From assembly GCA_905200615.1 (NCBI GenBank), contig CAJKLB010000019.1, forward strand, positions 1-40,708: DNA of 40,708 nt, given 5' to 3'. The translations under genes and the position numbers were made by a program. This document shows, piece by piece, positions 30,162 to 38,977 of the stretch. The notes beneath the pieces are model-generated. The model worked only from the letters and a program-made list of their open reading frames with translations, made no database searches and was not told the origin of the DNA. Origin of the DNA: an uncultured Selenomonadales bacterium (GTDB lineage Bacteria; Bacillota; Clostridia; Christensenellales; QALW01). The first letter of the stretch is position 1. Each line of letters opens with the position of its first letter.

Positions 30162-31358
30162 ATGGCAAGATTTACACTTCCAAGAGACATCTACTTTGGC
30201 GAAAATGCTATGGAGAACTTAAAAACTCTTAGCGGAAAAAAGGCAATTGTAGTAGTAGGCGGCGGCTCAATGAAGAAATTCGGCTTCCTTGATAAGGCAA
30301 TAGGGTATCTGAAAGAAGCCGGTATGGAAGTTAAGCTGTTTGAAGGCGTTGAACCGGATCCCTCGGTAGAAACCGTTATGAAGGGCGCTGAGGTTATGCG
30401 TCAATTCCAGCCTGATTGGATCGTTGCCATCGGCGGCGGTTCACCGATTGACGCAGCAAAAGCCATGTGGGCGTTTTATGAGTATCCCGAAACAACTTTT
30501 GAATCCCTGTGTATTCCTTTTAATTTTCCGCAGCTCAGAACCAAGGCGAAATTCTGCGCGATTTCTTCTACCTCGGGAACGGCAACGGAGGTTACGGCTT
30601 TCAGTGTAATTACCGATTATGCGAAAGGGATCAAGTATCCTTTGGCTGATTTTAATATTACCCCTGATGTTGCTATTGTGGATCCGGAACTTGCACAGAC
30701 TATGCCCAAAAAACTGGTTGCTCATACCGGAATGGACGCGCTTACCCATGCGATTGAGGCTTACGTTTCCACAGCGGCGTCCAGCTATACCGATGCTTTA
30801 GCCATAAAAGCAATTGAAATGGTTACCGCTTATCTGCCCTCTTCGTATAAGGGAAACAAAGAGTCCAGAGCGCAGATGCATGACGCGCAGTGCCTTGCGG
30901 GGATGGCGTTCTCCAACGCGTTGCTGGGGATCGTACATTCTATGGCGCATAAGACCGGCGCTGCCTTCCATGAGGGAGCGATGGCCGATCAGCATATTCC
31001 GCATGGCTGCGCAAACGCGATTTATCTTCCGTTTGTTATTAAGTATAACGCGCATGAGGCAAAAGCCAGCGCGCGTTATGCCGAGATCGCCAGAATGCTG
31101 GGCCTTGCCGGCAGCAGTGAAAAAGCGCTGACTGAAAATCTTTGCAAATTGATTGATGATATGAACACCGCCATGAATATTCCGCATACATTGCAGGAGT
31201 TCGGTGTGGATGAGAAAGAATTCCTTGCTAAGGTGGATGAGATTGCGGTCAATGCTGTAGGCGATGCCTGCACGGGATCTAATCCCAGAGCGATTACTCC
31301 GGAAGTTATGGCACAGCTTTTGAAATGCACCTATTACGGTACAGAGGTTGACTTTTAA
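30162..31358 (+). CDS. Iron-containing alcohol dehydrogenase
   Basis: This group III alcohol dehydrogenase reduces acetaldehyde or longer aldehydes with NAD(P)H. The 398-residue protein has the nucleotide motif GGGSPIDAAKAMW near residue 91 and STSGTATEVTAFSVITD near 133. Metal-binding residues appear in HTGMDALTHAIEAY and in HSMAHKTGAAFHEG...IPHG. It resembles the C-terminal half of AdhE and the clostridial butanol/ethanol dehydrogenases. NADH versus NADPH preference is not clear from the sequence; the neighbouring NfnAB would supply NADPH. GGAGG precedes the ATG. It has its own promoter and a following hairpin. Confidence 0.93.
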   Translation: MARFTLPRDIYFGENAMENLKTLSGKKAIVVVGGGSMKKFGFLDKAIGYLKEAGMEVKLFEGVEPDPSVETVMKGAEVMRQFQPDWIVAIGGGSPIDAAKAMWAFYEYPETTFESLCIPFNFPQLRTKAKFCAISSTSGTATEVTAFSVITDYAKGIKYPLADFNITPDVAIVDPELAQTMPKKLVAHTGMDALTHAIEAYVSTAASSYTDALAIKAIEMVTAYLPSSYKGNKESRAQMHDAQCLAGMAFSNALLGIVHSMAHKTGAAFHEGAMADQHIPHGCANAIYLPFVIKYNAHEAKASARYAEIARMLGLAGSSEKALTENLCKLIDDMNTAMNIPHTLQEFGVDEKEFLAKVDEIAVNAVGDACTGSNPRAITPEVMAQLLKCTYYGTEVDF

Positions 31359-31380
31359 ATTCCGATGATTTTTTAATAAC

Positions 31381-31408
31381 GGCTTCGGGAAAATGCCCGG
31401 AGCCTTTT
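31381..31408 (+). terminator. Terminator after the alcohol dehydrogenase gene
   Basis: A 9-bp stem with one G-U pair, GGCTTCGGG (31381-31389) and CCCGGAGCC (31396-31404), followed by TTTT. The T-run is short. No clear promoter lies between it and nfnA, so partial readthrough is likely. Confidence 0.65.
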
Positions 31409-31436
31409 CCTGCTTTGCGGGAGAAAGGATGAAAAT

Positions 31437-32279
31437 ATGTATAAAATTGTTGAAAAAAAGATCCTGAACCCCACGGTGACGATGATGCGTATCGAGGCGC
31501 CGCTGGTAGCAAGAAAGGCTGAACCCGGGCAGTTTATTATTCTGCGTGTGGATGCTGAGGGAGAAAGAATTCCTTTAACGGTTGCCGGCTATGATCGGGA
31601 GAAAGGATTCGTGGATATTATTTTCCAAATTGTAGGAGCAACGACCGCAAAACTGAATAGGAAAAACCAAGGCGATTACATTCAGGATTTTGTAGGTCCC
31701 TTGGGAAAACCTACGCATATAGAAGGACTAAAAAATGTTTGTATCGTTGGCGGCGGTGTAGGCTGCGCCATTGCACTTCCTGTAGCCAGAAAATTGCATG
31801 AAATGGGATGCCGGGTACATTCGATTATCGGATTTCGTAATAAGGATCTGCTGATTCTTGAAAAGGAATTTGCCGCGGCTTCGGATAAACTGACGGTTAT
31901 GACCGATGACGGTTCCTATGGACGCAAGGGCGTTGTTACCGAGCCGTTAAAGGAAGCGTTGGAGGCGGGCGAGACCTATGATGAAATTATTACAATCGGA
32001 CCGCTGATTATGATGAAATTTGTAGTGGCAACGGCGAAACCGTACAATGTAAAAACTACGGTTTCAATGAATCCGATTATGATTGACGGTACCGGTATGT
32101 GCGGAGGCTGCCGTCTTACCGTGGGTGGAAAAACAAAATTTGCCTGTGTGGACGGCCCTGACTTTGACGGCTATGAGGTAGATTTTGACGAGGCGATGCA
32201 GCGCGGTATGATATACAGCGATTTTGAAAAGCATGCGTATGAAGAAACTTGTAATCTTTTCAAAAAGGAGGTAGAATAA
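31437..32279 (+). CDS. nfnA: NfnA, FAD/[2Fe-2S] subunit of NADH-dependent ferredoxin:NADP+ oxidoreductase
   Basis: With NfnB it couples exergonic NADP+ reduction by NADH to ferredoxin chemistry by flavin-based electron bifurcation. The 280-residue protein has a ferredoxin-reductase-like FAD domain (about 1-95; RIPLTVAGYDREKG) and an NAD(H) domain (about 98-215; IVGGGVGCAIALPVARKL). A C-terminal [2Fe-2S] site has Cys222, Cys225 and Cys237, with a nearby Asp (217) as the likely fourth ligand, a known feature of NfnA. AAAGGA precedes the ATG. The nfnB start follows after one base, so the two are translated together. Confidence 0.93.
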   Translation: MYKIVEKKILNPTVTMMRIEAPLVARKAEPGQFIILRVDAEGERIPLTVAGYDREKGFVDIIFQIVGATTAKLNRKNQGDYIQDFVGPLGKPTHIEGLKNVCIVGGGVGCAIALPVARKLHEMGCRVHSIIGFRNKDLLILEKEFAAASDKLTVMTDDGSYGRKGVVTEPLKEALEAGETYDEIITIGPLIMMKFVVATAKPYNVKTTVSMNPIMIDGTGMCGGCRLTVGGKTKFACVDGPDFDGYEVDFDEAMQRGMIYSDFEKHAYEETCNLFKKEVE

Positions 32280-32280
32280 T

Positions 32281-33696
32281 ATGCCCGCGAATATGAATCC
32301 GAAAAAAAATCCTATGCCCTCTCAGGAGCCAAAGGTTCGTGCTCATAATTTTCTTGAAGTTGCTACCGGTTACAGCGAAGAAACCGCGCTTGATGAGGCT
32401 ATGCGCTGCCTGAACTGTAAAAATATGCCGTGCGTTTCCGGGTGCCCTGTAAAAATTCATATTCCCGCTTTTATTGAGAAAATTAAAGAAGGAGATTTTG
32501 AGGCGGCGTATCAAATTATATCTCAGTCCTCCAGCCTTCCGGCAGTGTGCGGCCGAGTTTGTCCCCAGGAAACGCAGTGTGAGGCTAAATGTGTGCGCGG
32601 CATTAAGAACGAACCGGTAGGCATCGGCCGTTTGGAACGCTTTGTGGCCGATTGGCATAACGATCATGTACAGGCGGACCCTGTGGTGCCCGCGTCAAAC
32701 GGACATCGGGTAGCTGTGGTGGGGTCAGGACCGTCCGGTCTTACCTGTGCCGGTGATTTGGCGAAAAAAGGATACAAGGTCACGGTCTTTGAGGCGCTTC
32801 ATTTGGCAGGCGGTGTTTTGGTTTACGGAATACCGGAGTTTCGTTTGCCCAAGTCTATTGTTCAAAAAGAAGTGGATACCCTGAAAAAACTGGGTGTAGA
32901 CATTGAGACCAACGTGGTAATCGGAAAAACGATTACGGTAGACGAACTTTTTGATATGGGTTATGAAGCGGTATTTATCGGATCCGGCGCAGGACTGCCG
33001 CGTTTTATGGGTATTCCGGGAGAATCTCTAAAGGGTGTATATTCCGCCAATGAATTTCTTACCCGCAGCAATTTGATGAAAGCGTATCGTCAGGATTCTG
33101 ACACGCCGATTATGAAGGCAAAGCGAGTGGCGGTTGTCGGCGGAGGAAATGTGGCGATGGATGCGGCCAGAACCGCGCTTCGCTTAGGCGCTGAACACGT
33201 ATATATCGTTTATCGTCGTTCTCTTCAGGAACTTCCCGCGCGGCGCGAAGAAGTGGAGCATGCGATGGAAGAGGGCATTGAGTTTATGCTTTTGAATAAT
33301 CCTACCCGTATTTTAGGGTATCATAATCCCGATGATAAACGCGATCCTAAAAACGGCTTTGTTACCGGTATGGAATGTATCAAAATGGAATTGGGAGAAC
33401 CGGATGAAAACGGCCGTCGCCGTCCGATAGAAATTCCCGGAAGTGAGTTTATATTGGATGTGGACGCGGTTATTATCTCCATAGGTACTTCTCCGAATCC
33501 TTTGATTAAAGATACCACGGCCGGGCTTGAGGTGAATAAACATGGCGGAATCATTGTTCATGAGGAGACGGGAGCTACGACAAAAGAAGGCGTTTATGCC
33601 GGCGGTGATGCGGTTACCGGAGCTGCTACCGTGATTTTGGCCATGGGGGCAGGAAAAACTGCTGCCGCCGCAATCGATGAATATCTTTCAAAATAA
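32281..33696 (+). CDS. nfnB: NfnB, NADP(H)/FAD/4Fe-4S subunit (GltA-like)
   Basis: This is the large subunit holding the bifurcating FAD. The 471-residue protein resembles the small subunit of glutamate synthase. Two Cys clusters near the N-terminus (CLNCKNMPCVSGCP near 42 and VCPQETQCEAKC near 101) bind [4Fe-4S] clusters. The FAD motif VVGSGPSGLTCAGDLA lies near 143, the NADPH motif VVGGGNVAMDAARTALRLG near 285 and a C-terminal FAD motif YAGGDAVTGAATVILAMG near 440. An adjacent nfnA, and no large glutamate synthase subunit, identify it as NfnB. AAGGAGG precedes the ATG. Confidence 0.93.
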   Translation: MPANMNPKKNPMPSQEPKVRAHNFLEVATGYSEETALDEAMRCLNCKNMPCVSGCPVKIHIPAFIEKIKEGDFEAAYQIISQSSSLPAVCGRVCPQETQCEAKCVRGIKNEPVGIGRLERFVADWHNDHVQADPVVPASNGHRVAVVGSGPSGLTCAGDLAKKGYKVTVFEALHLAGGVLVYGIPEFRLPKSIVQKEVDTLKKLGVDIETNVVIGKTITVDELFDMGYEAVFIGSGAGLPRFMGIPGESLKGVYSANEFLTRSNLMKAYRQDSDTPIMKAKRVAVVGGGNVAMDAARTALRLGAEHVYIVYRRSLQELPARREEVEHAMEEGIEFMLLNNPTRILGYHNPDDKRDPKNGFVTGMECIKMELGEPDENGRRRPIEIPGSEFILDVDAVIISIGTSPNPLIKDTTAGLEVNKHGGIIVHEETGATTKEGVYAGGDAVTGAATVILAMGAGKTAAAAIDEYLSK

Positions 33697-33744
33697 TATA
33701 GTTTACATAGAGAAAGAAATTCTTATTTATTGAAAAAACAGCGG

Positions 33745-33784
33745 AAACGGTTGAAGCACAAGAAAAAGTGTTCAGCCGTTTTTG
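33745..33784 (+). terminator. Terminator of nfnAB
   Basis: AAACGGTTGAA (33745-33755) pairs with TTCAGCCGTTT (33771-33781) with one G-U pair, plus CAC/GTG inside. Five T follow within the stem end. Confidence 0.75.
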
Positions 33785-33827
33785 GCTTTTATATCATTTA
33801 AATCTTTTGCGATATATAAGATGTCGC

Positions 33828-33856
33828 TTGACTTATTCACTTTTAAAGATTATACT
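33828..33856 (+). promoter_or_regulatory. Predicted sigma-A promoter of the liv operon
   Basis: TTGACT (33828-33833), a 17-bp spacer and TATACT (33851-33856). The leader to the livK ATG is about 137 nt and contains two small hairpins (near 33910-33932 and 33952-33970). Confidence 0.7.
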
Positions 33857-33999
33857 TATTTTTAGTGTATTTTATATGAAAAAATTGAAAACGGAAAATT
33901 TTTGCTTGGAATCTTTGCAGAAATCAGCAAAGGAAATTAAAAATGCTCGTAGGCTGTTTTTATAACAGCTTGAATAATATGAAAAAAGGAGAGAATAGT

Positions 34000-35154
34000 A
34001 TGAAAGAAAAAACAAAGAAATTCAAAATGGGAATAAAGCAACTCACTTGTTTTACTCTGGCAGCTGTATTGATGAGTACGGCTGCACTAAGTATTACCGG
34101 CTGCGGGAAAAATGGGCAGGAAGCTTATATTGTAGGGGCTACCGGTCCGCTTACGGGGGAGAATTCTTCCTACGGCATTTCTGTCAATCAAGGAGCCATG
34201 TTGGCCTTTGAGGAGATTAATGCGGCAGGCGGCCTTAACGGCGTGCCTTTTGAATTCATTATGAAGGATGATAAATCTCTGGCTGCGGATGCTGCGTCGG
34301 CATATGATCAGCTTTTTGATGAGGGCATGCAGATTTCTTTAGGAAGTGTTACTTCCGGTTCCTGCGAGGCTTTTGCGGCAAGAGCTGCTGCGGATAATTT
34401 GTTCTTTATTACGCCTTCGGCTTCGGCGGCAAGCGTAATTGAAAAAGGTCCCAATGCTTTCCGTGTTTGCTTCGGAGATCCCGATCAGGGAATTCTGGCG
34501 GCAGAGGAACTTACTTCCCAGTATACAAACATCGGTTGTATTTATGATACCAGCGATACCTATTCTACCGGAATTTGGGAAGCTTTTGACGGAAAAATGA
34601 AAGAGCTTAATGTGGAATACAGAGTTCGTACTTTTGATAGTGATAATAAAAAGGATTTCTCCGCGCAGGTAGAGGCGCTTAAGGATTGCGAAGCGATTTT
34701 CCTTCCGATTTATTATACGGAAGCCGGTCTGATCGCAAGAGCCTGCGTAGCGAAAGAACTTACGAATATCGCTTTGTTCGGCTGTGACGGCCTTGACGGT
34801 GTAGCGGATCAGATTGATGCCAGTGTAACCAATTCCATTCGTTATATTACTCCGTTTGATGTGAACGCTACGGATGAAAAAACCAAAAACTTTGTCAGCA
34901 GCTATGAGGCAAAATACGGTGCGAAACCGGATCAGTTTGCCGCTGATGGATATGATGCGGCGTATGTGATTTTTGAGGCTATGAAAGCCGCTGGTGTAAA
35001 TGACGTAAGTATTAAGCCAAGCGATCTTTGTGATAAAGTTGTTGCGGCTATTACGGATGATTCTTTCTCTTATGCCGGTGTTACCGGGGATATGACATGG
35101 GATACCACCGGTGCCTGCACAAAAACACCGGTTATTGTTGACCTAAACAAATAA
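34000..35154 (+). CDS. livK: Branched-chain amino acid ABC transporter, substrate-binding lipoprotein
   Basis: This is an extracytoplasmic receptor anchored by lipid. The 384-residue protein has a long signal sequence ending in the lipobox ITGC (Cys near residue 35). A type I periplasmic-binding fold follows, with GATGPLTGENSSYG near 44, VTSGSCEAFAARAAADN near 115 and ASAASVIEKGPNAFRVCFGD near 140. The ATG at 34000 has AAGGAG at 8-nt spacing; upstream in-frame codons lack a site and would disrupt the signal sequence. The ligand is probably Leu/Ile/Val, though related receptors bind amides, urea or other amino acids. Confidence 0.92.
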   Translation: MKEKTKKFKMGIKQLTCFTLAAVLMSTAALSITGCGKNGQEAYIVGATGPLTGENSSYGISVNQGAMLAFEEINAAGGLNGVPFEFIMKDDKSLAADAASAYDQLFDEGMQISLGSVTSGSCEAFAARAAADNLFFITPSASAASVIEKGPNAFRVCFGDPDQGILAAEELTSQYTNIGCIYDTSDTYSTGIWEAFDGKMKELNVEYRVRTFDSDNKKDFSAQVEALKDCEAIFLPIYYTEAGLIARACVAKELTNIALFGCDGLDGVADQIDASVTNSIRYITPFDVNATDEKTKNFVSSYEAKYGAKPDQFAADGYDAAYVIFEAMKAAGVNDVSIKPSDLCDKVVAAITDDSFSYAGVTGDMTWDTTGACTKTPVIVDLNK

Positions 35155-35172
35155 AAAGTATATAATATTATT

Positions 35173-35262
35173 AAATCGTGCTACGGTCGGGGATAACTAT
35201 CTTCGACCGTATGATCGATTTAGCGGGAGAAGCGTTGAATAAAACGGAATGTTCCTCCCGCT
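35173..35262 (+). repeat. Two tandem hairpins between livK and livH
   Basis: Hairpin 1 uses AAATCG/CGATTT and ACGGTCG/CGACCGT (35173-35221). Hairpin 2 uses AGCGGGAG/CTCCCGCT (35222-35229 and 35255-35262). Neither is followed by a T-run. They may protect the livK 3' end, so that receptor mRNA is more abundant than permease mRNA. Confidence 0.7.
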
Positions 35263-35292
35263 GAACCGAAAAAACAAAGGAGTCAAAAAACA

Positions 35293-36156
35293 ATGGTTAC
35301 ATTTATCGACGGGTTAAGCCTGGGCGCTATTTATGCGCTGATTGCTCTAGGTTATACCATGGTATACGGTATTGCCAAAATGCTTAATTTCGCGCATGGC
35401 GATATTATTATGGTAGGTGCTTATGCAATTTATGCAGTGCTTGCGGTAAGCGGCAGTCCAGTAGTCGCGATGATTGCCGCGCTTATTCTGTGTACGGTAC
35501 TGGGTATAGTAATTGAAAAACTTGCTTATAAGCCTTTGCGGGGAGCGTCTCCCTTGGCTGTTTTAATTACGGCTATTGGGGTTAGCTATCTCTTGCAGGG
35601 AGTTGCGCAGCTTATTTTCGGTGCCGATCAAAAAACAGTTTCGATTCTTGATAAGCTCGGAAACGTACATATCGGAGAATATTCGGTAAAAATAAGCAGT
35701 ATTATCACCTTGATCTGCGGTGCGATTATTATGGCCGGACTTACCCTGTTTGTAAAAAAGACGCGAACCGGGCGTGCGATGCTGGCCGTTTCGGAAGATA
35801 AAGCTGCCGCACAGCTTATGGGGGTAAATGTAAATACCATTATTATGATTACTTTTGCTATCGGGTCGGCGCTTGCTACCTTTGCCAGCTTGTTTTACCT
35901 GCCCACTACCTCTATTAGCCCCACTTTAGGTTCTATGCCCGGTATCAAGGCATTTGCGGCGGCGGTTATCGGGGGTATCGGTTCTATTCCCGGGGCCATG
36001 CTGGGAGGCGTTTTATTGGGATTGATTGAAAATATCTGTCTTAGTATTGAGGCGGTTGCCAGTTATACAACAGCGATAGAATTTGGCTTTTTAATTTTGA
36101 TTTTGATGATTCGCCCTATCGGATTGCTGGGCAAAAAGAGGAGGGTGAAGGTCTGA
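35293..36156 (+). CDS. livH: Branched-chain amino acid ABC transporter permease LivH
   Basis: This is an inner-membrane permease. The 287-residue protein has about 8 helices. It has the LivH signature start GLSLGAIYALIALGYTMVYGIAKMLNFAHGD, the cytoplasmic coupling segment MLAVSEDKAAAQLMGVNVN near 163 and a GIKAFAAAVIGGIGSIPGAMLGG segment near 215. AAAGGAG precedes the ATG. livM starts three bases after the stop, as expected for heterodimer partners. Confidence 0.95.
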   Translation: MVTFIDGLSLGAIYALIALGYTMVYGIAKMLNFAHGDIIMVGAYAIYAVLAVSGSPVVAMIAALILCTVLGIVIEKLAYKPLRGASPLAVLITAIGVSYLLQGVAQLIFGADQKTVSILDKLGNVHIGEYSVKISSIITLICGAIIMAGLTLFVKKTRTGRAMLAVSEDKAAAQLMGVNVNTIIMITFAIGSALATFASLFYLPTTSISPTLGSMPGIKAFAAAVIGGIGSIPGAMLGGVLLGLIENICLSIEAVASYTTAIEFGFLILILMIRPIGLLGKKRRVKV

Positions 36157-36159
36157 AAA

Positions 36160-37296
36160 ATGGGGTATTTACAGAATATAAAAAAGGCTTTCAAATGGAA
36201 AAACTATCTTAATTATTGTATTATTCTTGCAGTCTTGATTGTTATGATTGCCCTGAACCAGCTGGGGATTTTAGGCAAAGGGGATCGTAGTATGCTCACC
36301 CGCATTGCTTTCAGCGCCATTTTAGCGGTTTCGCTGAATCTTGTCGTGGGTTTTTTAGGAGAACTTAGTTTAGGACATGCCGGATTTATGTGCGTGGGTG
36401 CTTATATCGGATGCTTTTGTGCAAACTTGATGCGGCAGACTGTCGGCAGTGAGCTTTTGATTTTTATTCTTTGTATGCTTATCGGCGGTTTGGTAGCGGC
36501 CTTGTTCGGCTTTGTGGTAGGAATGCCTGCGCTGCGGCTTAAGGGGGATTATCTGGCTATTGCTACACTTGCTTTCGGAGAAATTGTTCGGAATGTTTTT
36601 AAAAATCTTTCTCTGTTCGGCGGAGCTATGGGATTAAGTACGCAGCTTTATGACAGCGATACTTTATTTATCGTGGCGCTTGTGACTCTTTTGGTGGTTC
36701 TGTTTTTAAGTCAGAATTTTATCCGCAGTAAACACGGTCGCGCGGTTACGGCGATACGGGATAATGAAATAGCGGCCAGAGCCATGGGGATTAATGTCAC
36801 TTTTTATAAATTATTGGTCTTTGTTATTGCCGCGTTTTTTGCAGGGGTTGCCGGCGTTATCTATGGCCAGACGTTTGGAACAGTACGTCAGGAAACGTTC
36901 TCCTATAATTATTCCATCGAAATTTTAGTTATGGTAGTACTTGGCGGTATGGGCAGCATTAACGGATCCCTGATTGCCGCTGCTATTATTACTTATGTGA
37001 ACATCGTGCTTCAAAATGAACTTTCCGGTCCGTTGGCACCGGTCAAATCGATTGTATACGCGATTATTTTAATTGGAATTATTCTCTTTAATAATGCGCC
37101 GGGATTAAAAAATATAAAAGAAAAATTCAGCATTGGAAATTTACTAAAAAAGAATAGAGCTCCCGAGGTCATTAAAGATGATGACGCGGCTTGGAATAGG
37201 ATAGAAAGTAAAATAGAAATGGATGAATTGCTTTCGGTAGAACTTCAGCCAAATGAAAAGCAGGAACCGCAACGGTCCGAAGAGGAGGAAGAGTAA
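36160..37296 (+). CDS. livM: Branched-chain amino acid ABC transporter permease LivM
   Basis: This second permease partner has 378 residues and about 9-10 helices, with LNLVVGFLGELSLGHAGFMCVGAY near residue 57 and the coupling segment TAIRDNEIAARAMGINV near 200. GGMGSINGSLIAAAI lies near 265. An acidic, Glu-rich cytoplasmic tail (about 330-378, ending SEEEEE) is longer than in most LivM proteins and has no assigned role. The stop shares one base with the livG start. Confidence 0.94.
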   Translation: MGYLQNIKKAFKWKNYLNYCIILAVLIVMIALNQLGILGKGDRSMLTRIAFSAILAVSLNLVVGFLGELSLGHAGFMCVGAYIGCFCANLMRQTVGSELLIFILCMLIGGLVAALFGFVVGMPALRLKGDYLAIATLAFGEIVRNVFKNLSLFGGAMGLSTQLYDSDTLFIVALVTLLVVLFLSQNFIRSKHGRAVTAIRDNEIAARAMGINVTFYKLLVFVIAAFFAGVAGVIYGQTFGTVRQETFSYNYSIEILVMVVLGGMGSINGSLIAAAIITYVNIVLQNELSGPLAPVKSIVYAIILIGIILFNNAPGLKNIKEKFSIGNLLKKNRAPEVIKDDDAAWNRIESKIEMDELLSVELQPNEKQEPQRSEEEEE

Positions 37297-38066
37297 TGGC
37301 AGATATCATATTGGAAACCAAAAATCTCGGAATCTCCTTCGGCGGTCTGAAAGCGGTGCAGGATGTCAATATGCGAATATATTCCAAGCAGATTTACGGA
37401 CTTGTAGGCCCCAACGGCGCCGGAAAAACTACGGTGTTTAATTTGCTTACCGGTGTGTATCAGCCTACCAGCGGAACGTTCTTTCTTGAGGGAGAGGAAC
37501 TCATCGGAAAAACACAGGAAATGATCAATCATAAGGGCATTGCAAGAACGTTTCAGAATATTCGGCTGTTTAACAATATGAGCGTGATACGTAATGTTTT
37601 GGTAGGACTGCACAATCAGCCGGAATTTAAGTGTAATCCTTTGGTCAGTATGCTTCGTTTGCCTAAGCATTTTGATACGGAAAACAGAATGAGAGACCGC
37701 GCAAAGGAAATTTTGCGTATTTTCGGGCTGGAGGAAATGCGGAATCAGTTATCCTGCAATCTTCCCTATGGGCAGCAGCGGAAACTGGAAATCGCGCGCG
37801 CTCTTGCTACCAATCCCAGAATTCTTTTGCTGGATGAACCCGCGGCGGGAATGAACCCGAATGAAACCGCTGAGCTGATGGAGATTATTCGTTATCTCAG
37901 AGATCAGTTTAATCTTGCAATTTTGCTGATCGAACATGATATGAAATTCGTATCCGGCCTTTGCGATGAGATAACGGTGCTGAATTTTGGTACGGTTCTT
38001 GCGCAGGGAGAAACCAAGACCGCGTTGAATGACCCTGAGGTCATTAAGGCGTATATCGGGGGGTAA
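37296..38066 (+). CDS. livG: Branched-chain amino acid ABC transporter ATP-binding protein LivG
   Basis: This is an ATPase of the LIV transporter, 256 residues. Walker A is GPNGAGKTT near residue 38, the signature region is NLPYGQQRKLEIARALA near 151 (a PYGQQR variant usual for LivG), and Walker B is ILLLDEPAAGMNP near 172. The H-loop His lies in LIEHDMKFV near 210. Its start overlaps the livM stop by one base. livF follows after four bases. Confidence 0.96.
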   Translation: MADIILETKNLGISFGGLKAVQDVNMRIYSKQIYGLVGPNGAGKTTVFNLLTGVYQPTSGTFFLEGEELIGKTQEMINHKGIARTFQNIRLFNNMSVIRNVLVGLHNQPEFKCNPLVSMLRLPKHFDTENRMRDRAKEILRIFGLEEMRNQLSCNLPYGQQRKLEIARALATNPRILLLDEPAAGMNPNETAELMEIIRYLRDQFNLAILLIEHDMKFVSGLCDEITVLNFGTVLAQGETKTALNDPEVIKAYIGG

Positions 38067-38070
38067 ACAT

Positions 38071-38781
38071 ATGGCATTATTAGAGGTTAAAAATCTGGAG
38101 GTCTATTACGGCGTAATACAGGCGTTAAAAGGAATAAGTTTTGAGGTAGCTCAGGGAGAGATCGTAACGCTTATCGGTGCCAACGGCGCCGGTAAAACGA
38201 CAACCATGCAAAGCATTATGGGGTTAATTCCGGCAAAAAACGGAACCATTACCTATGACGGACAAGATATCACCAAAATGCCCTGTCATAAGATCGTTCA
38301 TAAAGGAATTGTGCAGGTCCCCGAAGGACGACATATTTTTCAAGAGCTCACGGTGTATGAAAATTTGCTGATGGGCGCTTATGTGCAAAAAGATATCAAA
38401 AAAATTCGGGAAGATATGGATGAGATTTATGAGCAATTTCCCCGTTTGCGTGAACGGCGAAAACAAATCGCCGGAACGCTTTCCGGCGGGGAACAGCAGA
38501 TGTTGGCTATGGGACGGGCTATGATGAGTCATCCTAGGCTTTTGATGCTGGACGAGCCTTCTATGGGGCTTTCTCCGTTGCTGGTGGATCAGGTGTTTTC
38601 CATTATAAAAGAACTGCATCAAAGCGGTATTACCATTCTTTTGGTAGAACAAAATGCAGAAAAGGCCTTAAAAATTGCGGATCGGGCGTATGTGCTTGAA
38701 ACGGGAGAAATTCGATATTCCGGAACCGGAAGCGAACTTGCCGGCAGTGAAACAATCAAAAAGGCCTATTTGGGAGGATAA
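38071..38781 (+). CDS. livF: Branched-chain amino acid ABC transporter ATP-binding protein LivF
   Basis: This is the second ATPase, 236 residues. Walker A is GANGAGKTT near residue 37, the signature is TLSGGEQQMLAMGRAMM near 138, Walker B is LLMLDEPSMGLSP near 158 and the H-loop region is reduced to VEQNAEKAL, typical of LivF. The ATG at 38071 has GGGGGG about 6 nt upstream. A longer frame that starts inside livG is not supported. It ends the operon. Confidence 0.96.
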   Translation: MALLEVKNLEVYYGVIQALKGISFEVAQGEIVTLIGANGAGKTTTMQSIMGLIPAKNGTITYDGQDITKMPCHKIVHKGIVQVPEGRHIFQELTVYENLLMGAYVQKDIKKIREDMDEIYEQFPRLRERRKQIAGTLSGGEQQMLAMGRAMMSHPRLLMLDEPSMGLSPLLVDQVFSIIKELHQSGITILLVEQNAEKALKIADRAYVLETGEIRYSGTGSELAGSETIKKAYLGG

Positions 38782-38867
38782 AAAATTATAAATTTTCGGT
38801 AAAATGATGAGTTCCCGGTAGAGAACACACGTTTGATTGATACAGAAAAGTTTATTTATATCGCGGT

Positions 38868-38921
38868 GTATTTTTGTTTGCTTTTAAAAAATTATGAAAA
38901 CAAAAATACCCGTTGTTTTTT
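38868..38921 (+). terminator. Probable terminator of the liv operon
   Basis: A perfect but AT-rich 12-bp stem GTATTTTTGTTT / AAACAAAAATAC (38868-38879 and 38898-38909) is followed by CCGTTG and seven T. Confidence 0.5.
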
Positions 38922-38977
38922 TATTTGGCTTTCTGCGGATTTTTTGAGAGTTTTATATTATTTGGCTTTGACATCTA

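Noticed and set aside
32281..33696. Calling nfnB the glutamate synthase small subunit (gltD).
   Set aside because: There is no glutamate synthase large subunit, and the directly coupled partner is NfnA.
33874..33963. A 29-codon leader reading frame (MKKLKTENF..., ending RRLFL) in the liv leader, which could suggest attenuation by Leu codons.
   Set aside because: It has no ribosome binding site, only a modest number of Leu codons and no terminator/antiterminator pair after it.
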